Positions 1 to 11,800 of a stretch of 60,000 nt of DNA are shown here, piece after piece; the stretch's first letter is position 1, and each line of letters opens with the position of its first letter. The DNA is taken from contig NC_092674.1 of NCBI RefSeq assembly GCF_964355755.1, positions 4,781,001-4,841,000 on the forward strand, given 5' to 3'. The translations under genes and the position numbers were made by a program. This DNA is from Antedon mediterranea (Eukaryota > Echinodermata > Crinoidea > Comatulida > Antedonidae). The notes beneath the pieces were generated by a model. It had not been told where the DNA came from, searched no databases, and was given only the letters and a program-made list of their open reading frames with translations.

Positions 1-236
1 ATATTTTTTGGTTGTTGCTACTTTTTCTGGCAAGCCCATTGCCTAAAATTTTTTATTTCAGACCAGCTGCAAAAGTGATACAAAATATGCTTTAAGAAGC
101 CTAGATTTTGATTTTTACTGTTGCCCATTTGTGAAAAAAAAATTCTGTCTACAGGGTTGTCTAGATTAATGTTTATTTTATATTACTGTATTATATATAT
201 CATTATATACATCATTATATAATTATAGTACAGTAC

Positions 237-366
237 CTGTAGAAGATCCTCCTCATGTTCAGAATTCTCAGAGGAGTATGCCTCAGTCCGCAACACTTCA
301 ATCTCTTTCAATAAAGCCCTGTAGCCTATCGTTTGGCTTACACAGTTTTTTAATGCCTCTACAACA
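237..366 (-). CDS. Unrecognised gene, fourth coding exon
   Basis: Acceptor ATTATTTTGCAG, donor CTACAG|GTACTG. It encodes (D)VVEALKNCVSQTIGYRALLK, EIEVLRTEAYSSENSEHEED, LLQ in phase with the previous exon. The heptad-like LLKEIEVL segment and acidic end suggest a helical or coiled-coil protein. The gene continues beyond position 1 of the window. The joined segment is 108 aa; I recognise no family. Confidence 0.6.
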
Positions 367-787
367 CTGCAAAATAATCATTTTTATCTAGTAACTCTTC
401 CAGGCCTTAATTTAGAATAATGACCATGTAATATAGGACATTTTATGTCAAGTTTAGCAGTTCGTTTCACAATGTTTATGCCCTGGACCCTCTATTACAA
501 ATTCACTACTGCTACTGATATGTAGCAATATTAAAATCATAGGTGTTCATGCACTTACAGTGCTATTGTGTAAGGGTTATATTGGGATAGCAATAAGTGT
601 TAGTTAATAACTGTATTGCCCAGAATTTGTTTACTAGTAACATTATGCATATGTCAATTGTATGACCCACTATACGACTCCCGGGAAAGGTGCGTCATGG
701 TATTCATAAGGTATGACGCACATCGGACAAATGAAGCATTAATGTTTATTCTTTAGCTAGAAGCAGAACAATAATTAGCAATCTCAC

Positions 788-917
788 TCTTGGTGGGTGT
801 CTGGGTTGATCATTTTCATTGTAATAATATTTTGAACGGCATCATTAACCGTGATGTCATCATCATCTGCCACCACTCGTCTAAGTGCTGCATACTTAGA
901 TTTTTTCAATGATAGCT
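788..917 (-). CDS. Unrecognised gene, third coding exon
   Basis: Acceptor TTAACTTCAG; donor AAGA|GTGAGA. It encodes (K)LSLKKSKYAALRRVVADDDD then ITVNDAVQNIITMKMINPDT and HQ plus two bases. If not spliced, it would end two codons later at TGA, so a terminal-exon reading is possible. The in-phase join to 237-366 favours splicing. Confidence 0.6.
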
Positions 918-1046
918 CTGAAGTTAAAGATAAAATAAGAAATCATGAAATTAGCTTCAGTGTTAATTTAATATTATTTTATTCTTAAAATAAATAATAT
1001 AGCTATATATTTAATGTTTTTTTGTCATCCTAGATCAGTGAGGTAC

Positions 1047-1099
1047 TTGCCAATTTTTTTGGTACGTGTTGAGCCAGCTGGGCAATCACGGCACAGTCG
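1047..1099 (-). CDS. Unrecognised gene, second coding exon
   Basis: This - strand exon lies between GAGTTACAG and GGCAA|GTACCT. It encodes (S)DCAVIAQLAQHVPKKLA plus one base, joining in phase to the exons either side. The acceptor's pyrimidine tract is poor, so this is the weakest link in the model. The peptide is composition-wise protein-like; I do not recognise it. Confidence 0.45.
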
Positions 1100-1470
1100 C
1101 TGTAACTCGCATACCCCCAAAACCTTGTGTAAAACCCATTTGATCATACGATATAGGAATAAGAAGAATGATCTAGAAAAATACTCAATCATTGGAGAAT
1201 GGGTACTGTTTGATGCCAGAAAAGAAATCTGCAAAATTAAAAGTTGTATAGATAGTTTCAGGATTGCTAGGCCTACCTTGATCACTTCCTTTCATTTTAT
1301 AAATTAGAGTTTGGTCGTGACGTGCCTATATACAAATAATTGCAAAATGCTGTCGGCTTATCCTAGCTAGGCCTAGCAAATTATGTATATTTTAAGTGCT
1401 TTACTTGGATTGTAAAAATATTTATACATATTGTGATATTTGTATTATTAAATTATTAAATAGTACTTAC

Positions 1471-1481
1471 CTTCTACACAT
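1471..1481 (-). CDS. Unrecognised gene, first coding exon (head-to-head with TMEM131)
   Basis: On the - strand an ATG at 1481 follows an in-frame TAA six bases upstream, and the exon ends in a consensus donor (GAAG|GTAAGT at 1470). It encodes MCR plus two bases. Leader sequence extends to at least about 1555 and has no open frame, as expected for a 5' UTR. The tiny coding part is supported only because the phase-2 exit matches the next candidate exon. Confidence 0.45.
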
Positions 1482-1555
1482 TAATTAACAGCCAAATTGT
1501 CGATATCAACGTCGGAAAAATAGAGTGAGCTGAAGAAGAAGGAATTGCGAACCTC

Positions 1556-2716
1556 CTGTAAAAAAATTACTAATGTAACTAAATTATTGAGGGCGCCTTT
1601 GAACTTACTGCTGATGATGGAGCGAGGTACTTGAAAAATTTTATCTTTTTTTTACGTTTTTTAGAAAAGTTTTTCGGCAATTTTACCTACATACTAATAT
1701 TGCCTTGAAGAATAATATAGTCTCTAGTCCAGTATTTGTAAGATCTTTTTGTTTATTTAATATAATTATTAGGTTTTATTTTCTATGCAATAAAGGTGCG
1801 CCGTGTCAAGTCCATTATTTTTAATAATAAATTTTAGTTTTCTATAGGCCCCTATATTCTTTTTCCTCAATTTTTTCTTACATTCCCAAAAGAAAATTAC
1901 TGAAAAATTTACAATGCTGTGGGTATCCGTGGCTGGATCTCAATAGAGATAAATACATAGATAGATATAGATACAAATAAAAAGAAAACCTAAATCAAAA
2001 CGATAAAAAAAAACATTTTAATGTCAATAAATCATCTGTTCGTTACTGCACTATGCCGGGCTCCAATTTATTAATCTTCATATTGTTTTAAGATTGTTTG
2101 AGGGACAAATCTTGAATCCGTCGATAAAATGAAAATCTTTGTAACCCTCTCTAAGGTCGTGAACAAAATTATGTCTATTTATTTATTATTAAGGTTTTTA
2201 TTGAAATTTTAATCCGGACCTTTCGGGTTTCTGAGATCGTGAATTGATTCCAATTTTTTTTTTCACAACATACTTAGCCTACAATATGACAATTGTATCA
2301 TACATCAAATCATGGAACTATAATGTAACAATTAAAAAAAATAGTATCACGTCATTTTCAGACATTTAAAAAAAATTATTAATTATTTATTATGATAATT
2401 AAGGCCTACTACTACTACTACTACTAATTATAGGCCTATTAGGCTTATAGGCTTTTAGTGTATACTAATATACTACTAGTATTATTATTATACTAGTATT
2501 ATATATATTATAATATTATATACACATCATGAATTATTGATTAGGATAAAAGTGACTAATGCCTAATTTTAGGATAATAATTAATATATAAATCTTTCTA
2601 CACGTTTCTATGGCCTAGATATCCATCCTTTGTCATGTTAATACGCCACTGTGTTATTTTATGGCTCCATGGGCTCAACCAAGGATTTTCTATTTTGATG
2701 ATTCAGTAGAGAAAGC
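1556..2716. other. Intergenic region between two head-to-head starts
   Basis: AT-rich, with a CTA/CTACTA triplet run (about 2407-2427), AT palindromes at 2430-2520 and no TATA box or CpG island I would defend. It may serve both genes as a bidirectional promoter (inference). A short dispersed repeat (about 1912-1950, related to 44715-44760) lies inside it. Confidence 0.4.
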
Positions 2717-2840
2717 ATGGCGGGTTGCTACACACAAGGAAATTACGGCAATGGAATGTTACAGATACGAATTACAGTGTTTCTTAGTCTCATTCAAATA
2801 TTTAATGGATTATTTGACACAACAGAAGCACAGACACAAG
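2661..2840 (+). promoter_or_regulatory. Possible overlapping upstream ORF
   Basis: An ATG at 2661, in another frame from the TMEM131 start, stays open across exon 1 and into the intron (another ATG at 2751 is in this frame). If the transcript begins upstream of 2661 it would overlap the main start and could reduce its use. It matches no TMEM131 sequence and is not a coding exon of that protein. Confidence 0.3.
2717..2840 (+). CDS. TMEM131: TMEM131 exon 1: start codon and signal peptide
   Basis: The chosen ATG at 2717 has a strong context (AGCATGG) and is the first in-frame ATG after an in-frame TGA at 2699. It encodes 41 codons plus one base. The peptide contains MLQIRITVFLSLIQIFNGLF, a typical signal-peptide core, then DTTEAQTQ. 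A second in-frame ATG at 2756 would give a shorter, more compact signal peptide. The donor is CACAAG|GTAAGT. Out-of-frame ATGs at 2661 and 2751 overlap it. The frame is fixed by exon 2, which resumes with AFVQSE exactly as in the human protein after its own N-terminal hydrophobic stretch. Confidence 0.75.
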
Positions 2841-5800
2841 GTAAGTTATAATATTTTTCTTATTTTGTATTAATTTAAAGGAAATATTGAGGTTTTTAAC
2901 GTTGTTTTTTTATGAGTGGAATCGTCTCGAGAATAGCGAGGTGATGCAAGTCGTTGGTGGTGTGATTGTATCGTGGTTCGTATGTTTTGTTGTGAAGTGA
3001 ACCGCGAGCCAGCCTAGCTTTACTACGACGAATAACAGGCTTTATAATGATAAATTCCATAATTATTTCGCGATATAAATGATGGTTCTATTATGTAGGA
3101 ATATACTCTATGATCTGTTATTGATAATAATCATTTAAAATTCTATTTTTAACAGAACTTTGTCAATATAGGGATACCATATCGAATCAAATTTATGATT
3201 GAATATGACCTGTCAGTCAATAATGTCATTTTGACGTAATCCGACAGACATTGGGAGGGCATAGTTATACCTCCTGGACCCTAGCTATGCCTAGTTAAGA
3301 CATATCAGGTCCCCCAAAATATAACATAACTGAAATTCACTAATGTGTAAAAATTTTACATGAAATGTATTCATTATTCAGATTTTCATTTGTTTCTGTT
3401 AATAAAACAAATTTTAATATTCTAATTTTTTTACTCCAAATGTGGGTTTATTTACACTATTTATCGATGCTGTATAATATGTATTAATTTCATATTAATC
3501 CCTATGCTACATACAGATGTACATAGAAGAGGCTGCGATCTACATTTTGAAACCTCGCCAAAATAATCAATAAATATTTAGTCAGATATAATACTCATGT
3601 AATTGTAACCTGATCTATACAAAATGCAACACATTTCAAAGTATTTAGTGCCTGATTTATGAGACCTGTAAACTCCCTTTATAATAACATTTTTTGCTGG
3701 AATATTTTTTACAGCATTTGTACAGTCAGAAATAAATGTGAATGAACTTAGACAACTAGTGGAAGAAGTATCGTTAAGAGTAAGTAGAAAATTTTAGAAT
3801 GTTTTAAAATTCACCATAAACACTGTACTATTATTCTAACCAAGATATGTTATAGGCCAATGTGTAAACTTTAAGATATTGGTTGGAAGTACTGATTCAA
3901 ATTTAACTTAGAGTGCATGGGTGTTGGTTGCATCTTCATACTTCAATTTCGGGATGTATTCATACTGTAAACACCACATTTTAAGCTTCTGTTACAGTTA
4001 CACCATGCGTAACCACCCACTATATCAATTATCATACAGATTTTAAAACTCAAACACAGTCCTCAAATCCTTGCGAAAATGTTGGATAGAGGTGACCACA
4101 AAATGGTTTAAATTAATATCTGTACAGTTGTGTCGGGAAACTAAATATAAATTTACTTTCCAGTATTTTTACTGTGTTGATCTCATGTTTCTAATGGGAA
4201 CAAATTTACTCACATGTACCCAGAAAAATAAACAAACAAATCCTTATTAGTGTTCTTATCTAAACTTATTTGTCAGTTTTACAACTCAAAACAATCAACC
4301 GAATGAATAAGTTTTAGAAAAAAAATTATTACTGTATTAATGCCCTTTATTTCCTGGGTATTAGACATCACTCTAATTGTCTATTGCTTTACAGTACTTG
4401 TTGGTCACTATAGCATTAGGAAGTGTCTAATATCTTGTACTGTATTATTTAATGCTATGTGTCTGATCTTCTGTTAGTTATATGGCAATGTAACAACAAC
4501 TTTCAATCTTATTTTAAATAATATTTTGAGATACTAATACTGTAGTTTTTTGTTGTTACGATATTATTTATTGTCATTTTAACGAGGTACAAATGAATTT
4601 TTGTTGGTTGGTTTACATTTTGATTTACATACAAATTTATACAATGAATACAAAATAAAAAGTAAACAATTTAGCATTGTAAAACAAAGCAAAAAGTGCC
4701 ACAATATAAAAAAACAAATGCATTGTGGTAGGCAGTGCCTATATGAGATGATACAGTAGTACCGGTACATTCAGTTTAAGTATCAAATATCAAGTATCGA
4801 ATAATAAACTAAACAGATTTATTATAATAAATTTCTCATTATGTCATTAATATTTTCATAAACTTTTTTTGTTTCTTTTGCAGGATGATTCTAGGTAAGT
4901 GAACGTTTTTATTCTCTACAGTATTTATGCAATGAGGACCCGTCTACATTATCAAACTAGTTTTATGACAAAAAAAGTGTGGTGCGCCTAGTAATGATAT
5001 ACTCAAATATGGTAGTGATATGACATCATCATGTCCATATATGGGCATATCACATTTCTTTTGTCACATAAAGTTTGATAGTGTAGATGAACACATTTTA
5101 CATACACATTGTGCATGTTGTCTAGGTTACAAACTACAGTATAAAATGTCATGGCAATGTACTTAAATGCAGAACTGTGTTGAGCCTATTTTTACCAGTT
5201 TAAATAACAAAATGCCACATAATACTAATCATATTGCTATGCATAAATATATATTAAATGGTATAGCCAAAAACGCAATACAAAGCTTGGTTGCTACTCC
5301 ATCTACTGTACAACATTTTTATGAGAATGTTCTCTGCATGACCCCAACGGAAATAAGTTTTTTATTTAACTTTCTTGGGTTATCCTCAGTTCATTCAGAT
5401 AATATTGTGTTCTTGTACTTTTTTTTTGTCTGTAAAATTGAATGAACTGAAATAAAATGAAATGTGTCTATGGGTCTTACAAACAAAAACTAACCAATTA
5501 TTTTAAGTATGCACATAAAAATGAAAAAATAAAATTAATATTAAATAATAATAATAATAATAATATTAATAACAAAAAGATGGAATCTTTAAGTTACAAA
5601 ACATTAACACTCGGTCAAAATTAATTAAATAATTACCTACACAAACAGTTTTGCTTATTGAACGTAAACACTAAGATTAAATACTGTATATCAGTTTGTT
5701 TTATTTCTTTATTAGTATAAATTAACATAACAATGAATGCTACATTATCTGTAGGCATTTCCCGGCCGTAAAATATAGTAAATTTAAATTAATGTTATGA

Positions 5801-8800
5801 TTTTCATCAACAAGGCAACCATTTTGTTTACTTAACGTGTCCTTGACAATGTACAGCACTGTATACAATCGATTTGTTTTGGTTTTGCCACCCATTTAAA
5901 AAGCTCAAGGCCGTCATGTATATTGATTTTGCCTGTAAATGCTGTTCAATATAAAGCGTTTCATTGCTGACCTGGTGTCAATGGAAACTACTCATCAAGC
6001 GTGCAGTATTCCACGTCAAATGTCTATAAAGTATTGATATTTTGTTGTAATAGGTTTTTGCACTAAGCAACAATAATTCCACTGTATTATAAGTAGGCCT
6101 GCTACTAGTAGTAAACAAATTACTTCTGATTATGTGTTGGTAGGAGCTGTAGATTATTTATTTATGTCTGACTGAAAATGTGTTATATTTGACCTTTGAA
6201 CCTCAACATGCACATGTCTATAAAGTATTGATATTTTGTTGTACTGTAATAGGTTTTTGCACTCAGCAACAATAATTCCACTGTATTATAAGTACGCCTG
6301 CTACTAGTAGTAAACAAATTACTTCTGATTATGTGTTGGTAGGAGCTGTAGATTATTTATTTATGTCTGACTGAAAATGTGTTATATTTGACCTTTGAAC
6401 CTCAACATGCACATGTCTAGTATAAAGTATTAATATTTTGTTGTAATACTGTAGGTTTTTGCACTCAGCAACAATTCCACTGTATTATAAGTAGGCCAGC
6501 TACAAGTTTAAGTAATTACTTCTGATTACAGGTACTACTGTACTGTATGTGTTGGTAGGAGCATGGAGGTATATCCATGGTAGGAGCAGTTGATAACATA
6601 TTATTTATTTATGTCTGACAGAAAATGTGTCATATTTGACCCTTGAACTTCCACATGCAAAATAGATCGCAATATCTTGCCATTCAAAGTTTAACTTGCA
6701 TAATAATGGTTATTTTAAGCATGGATCTTCCTATTAATTTATTGGTCAGTGTTTTAAGCACTTGCTTATCATCATCAGATGAGTTATCATAAATTATTTG
6801 TGCATCTTTCTTTTAGATGAGAAATCAATGAGACAATCTATCCAGAATGCTGTTGTTTTTCACACATTTAGCAATACCTCTCCCGTTAGACAATGTTAGA
6901 CAGTTTTATTGATCAAAACTCACAATAAATACTACATTTTTTTCCCCATGATTTCAGTAAACCAAAACACTTTCTCTAGTTTCGTTTTACATAATATCTA
7001 CATGTTGGTTGTTACTTTTATATATTTATTTATTTCTAAACTGTATCTTTATTGTAAAGACGCCAGTATCGTAGTACTGATATCACTGGTGGATCACATA
7101 AACAAAATAGATGTACAAAAGTAAAAACAATATAATAAGTAAAGTAAAATACTGTATATCAAAGAGAAACATAAAAATTAAATGGATAATTACTGTAGAG
7201 ACATTATATTACATTGGCCATAGTATGAAATTCACAATTAAAATATTTGTATAAGGCAATCAGTTTCTTCGATGAGGTCTCAACAAAAATGCTTTTTTTG
7301 TAAAAATTGTGGAGGCTGATGCAGTGGGCATTTACTACTGTAATTAAAGTTTTGGACAATAAATTTGTAAGGTTTACAGGTAGACGGGAAAGTGAATGAA
7401 TGATACATTTTACCATTTACAAATTTCACTACTGTATCTTTTATTCTTATAAAATTTTCTACTGTACAAAACTGTACATTTGTTGTATGTAGTGTGTTTG
7501 CACAGTTTAATTATTCCTTCATTTATTTGTTGAATCGGTGGCACTCACAATATATGCAGTGCGGTCCAAGAAACAAAACAAAACATATTGAGAAAAAAAG
7601 ACATGAATAACTACAGTATAATAACCAGTTAACTCTTTCCTAATATAACTAAACTACAGTATAACCAGTTAACTCTTCCCTGCTATAACTAAACTAACAG
7701 TATAACCAGTTAACTCTTTCCTAATATAACTAAACTACAGTATAACCAGTTAACTCTTCCATGGTATAACTAAACTACAGTATAACCAGTTAACTCTTCC
7801 CTGCTATAACTAAACTAACAGTATAACCAGTTAACTCTTTCCTAATATAACTAAACTAACAGTATAACCAGTTAACTCTTTCCTAATATAACTAAACTAC
7901 AGTATAACCAGTTAACTCTTCCCTGCTATAAATAAATTAACAGTATAACCAGTTAACTCTTTCCTAATATAACTAAACTACAGTATAACCAGTTAACTCT
8001 TCCCTGCTATAACTAAACTACAGTATAACCAGTTAACTCTTCCCTGCTATAACTAAACTAACAGTATAACCAGTTAACTCTTCCCTGCTATAACTAAACT
8101 AACAGTATAACCTGTTAACTCTTCCCTGCTATAACTAAACTAACAGTATAACCTGTTAACTCTTCCCTGCTATAACTAAACTACAGTAACCAGTTAAATC
8201 TTCCCTGGTATAACTAAACTACAGTATAACCAGTTAACTCTTTCCTGGTATAACTAAACTACAGTAACCAGTTAACTCTTCCCTGGTATAACTAAACTAC
8301 AGTAACCAGTTAACTCTTCCCTGGTATAACTAAACTACAGTATAACCAGTTAACTCTTTCCTGCTATAACTAAACTACAGTATAACCAGGTAACTCTTTC
8401 CTGGTATAACTAAACTACAGTATAACCAGTTAACTCTTCCCTGCTATAACTAAACTACAGTATAACCTGTTAACTCTTCCCTGCTATAACTAAACTACAG
8501 TAACCAGTTAAATCTTCCCTGGTATAACTAAACTACAGTATAACCAGTTAACTCTTTCCTGGTATAACTAAACTACAGTAACCAGTTAACTCTTCCCTGG
8601 TATAACTAAACTACAGTAACCAGTTAACTCTTCCCTGGTATAACTAAACTACAGTATAACCAGTTAACTCTTCCCTGCTATAAATAAACTAACAGTATAA
8701 CCAGTTAACTCTTTCCTAATATAACTAAACTACAGTATAACCAGTTAACTCTTCCCTGCTATAACTAAACTACAGTATAACCAGTTAACTCTTCCCTGCT

Positions 8801-11800
8801 ATAACTAAACTAACAGTATAACCAGTTAACTCTTCCCTGCTATAACTAAACTAACAGTATAACCTGTTAACTCTTCCCTGCTATAACTAAACTAACAGTA
8901 TAACCTGTTAACTCTTCCCTGCTATAACTAAACTACAGTAACCAGTTAAATCTTCCCTGGTATAACTAAACTACAGTATAACCAGTTAACTCTTTCCTGG
9001 TATAACTAAACTACAGTAACCAGTTAACTCTTCCCTGGTATAACTAAACTACAGTAACCAGTTAACTCTTCCCTGGTATAACTAAACTACAGTATAACCA
9101 GTTAACTCTTTCCTGCTATAACTAAACTACAGTATAACCAGGTAACTCTTTCCTGGTATAATTAAACTACAGTATAACCAGTTAACTCTTCTCTGGTATA
9201 ACTAAACTACAGTATAACCAGTTAACTCTTCCCTGCTATAACTAAACTACAGTATAACCAGTTAACTCTTTCCTGGTATAACTAAACTACAGTATAACCA
9301 GTTAACTCTTCCCTGGTATAACTAAACTACAGTATAACCAGTTACAGTAACTCTTCCCTTGTATAACTAAACTACAGTATAACCAGTTAACTCTTCCCTG
9401 CTAATGCTATAACTAAACTACAGTATAACCAGTTAACTCTTTCCTGGTATAACTAAACTAAAAAAACTGAAAACTGTTTACAAGCAAACAATACAATACA
9501 AGTAATTATTACTCATTTATTATTCTAGCATTTTGTTTTACTGTACCTTGGCCATTAGACAAGGCAATTGGTAAGTGCTTTACCCAAAAAGTACAGACAA
9601 CATACTGTACACAGTACACAAGTTCTAGGAAAGGGTTCTACATTTATTTTGTTGTTGTTGGTCATATTTTTTTAACTTGACAAAGCAATCATATGAACTC
9701 AACCCATAAGTACTGACAACAAACTGCACATTGAGCTTTCAATACTTTATTGAACAGGAAATTATTGCTGATAAAGAATGTTTGCACAATGATAGCTCAT
9801 TAAATTGTATAGTATTATTAAACAAATACTGTATGAATTGATCATTAGGTCCACTTATTCCTAAACCAGTGTAAAGCAATTCCCACCTCCACTGTCAAAA
9901 TATAGTGGACATGGTGGTCTTTTTGGTTTTTTGAACTACTAAAGTGAAATTATACTTTTAATAGCAAGTTGAGAATTCTGATCTGTATAAACTCAGTCTA
10001 CACTATCAAACTAGTTTTGTCACATAAAGTTTGATAGTGTGGACAGAGCTTTAGAAATGCTTAGTATACAAAATATATGTTGGCAAGGACACTCTGGTGT
10101 ATTATATTTAATGAAATGAATGAGTGTGATTTTGTTTTCCAAATTTATAGAATGGTCCTCCTGAATTACTTTTAAGTAAATGTTTATTCTACTCCTTTGT
10201 GACTACTACTGTATACAGTTCTGTATATTTGAACATAAATTCTTTTGACTTGCTATAATAATAGTTAGATTATACCATCTGCTTACAATGGTAACCCCTT
10301 CTCTTGGGTTCACGAACCTCGAAGCTTTGGATGTGAATAAATAATAAGACAGACTTTTTTCAATTCAGATTTTAGTTGGTCTTTGTTTCCATTTCTTATT
10401 TTCAACTTCTTTTGTTTGGAAGAACTACTGCTGGACTCTGGGTCATGGCTGTAAATTAAAAAGTGAACTTCCAACCAGTACAAAGATGCATTTGCTGTAT
10501 TAATATGTCAATTTGATTGGGGAGCTTAAAGCTCTGTCTACACTATCAAACTAGTTTGTAATGTGTACAATAGGCCATAGTTTTGAAATAGAGGTTTCCT
10601 GATTTCGACCAATGTCAAATCCTGGAGGTTAAGATATCCTGCAGTATCCAGGAAAATCCTGCATCTAGAAATTACACAAAAAAGCAACACATTAAGCCCT
10701 GTTTACACTGTCAAACATTGTGTTACAAAAAAATGTGATGTGCCCATATATGGACACGTCATACTGTAGCACTACCATATTTGGACATATCACTACCATG
10801 GGCACATCACACTGTTTTTGTCAAACTAGTTTGATAGTGTAGACCAACCTTAACAATAGGAACCAAAGTGTAGGGTCGGCATAATGATTAATACAGTAAT
10901 ACCCAAATTGTTCATTTTGCTTCAACAATACAGTCATAACAGTATTATTACTGTACTATCTGTTAAAAATGATCTCCATTGAATTTGATTTTTTATATTC
11001 TCTAATAAATTCTTAATTTTTACATCCCTTCTTGTTCAACCGTATTTTAATTTGGCATTTATTGGCTCTAATGATTCTAAAATGTGACATGGTTTTTTGT
11101 TTGTGTATAAATATTAAACTTTAATTTTTATATCCGAATGAACTTAATAGTGGAAATCGAAAGAATGGCTTATTCACTTGAGAAGGGGAAATCTAAAGAA
11201 TGTTGACGTTTTGTTTAACCTCCTGAACGGAGCCTTATTATAGAGATTTATAAACTGCCAATATGAATTATTATGCTATAATTTTTACTAGATATGGTTA
11301 AATGAAGTACTTCTGAGGAATACAGAAAAATCTTTAAAGCCTAAAATAGCAAATGAGAACAGTACAGTACTTATAAAGTACAGACAAACTTTAATAACAA
11401 ATATTAATGCTTTATTTATTGTGTGTACCTTTTGCATAATTTATTATAATGCCGATGGAAAAATTACTAAATGGCTTTCATTAGGTATGAGATAATTCTT
11501 TTTTTGGTTATGATACATGTTAGTGAGCGATATTTGACGACTATTGTGAACCAGAGAGATACTTTATATTAAGTTTATTATTATGGTTTATAGTACAAAA
11601 TGTGTTTGAAAAGAAAATGAAGACAAGTTTATTCAAATATTCTTTATTGTAACAAAATAAACATTTTGTTACAATATTAAAATAACCAATTAATAAATGA
11701 TTACATGTTCATCACAACATGTAAAAATTTGAAACAAAGTCTGAGAAAAAAACAAGTTTAGAATATTTTGACGTTTTTTTTGCTATGAATACAGTACAAC

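Noticed and set aside
788-800. The TGA just past 788 (- strand) as the C-terminus of the upstream gene
   Set aside because: Possible, but the GT donor two codons earlier joins in phase to a well-bounded exon at 366, so splicing was preferred.
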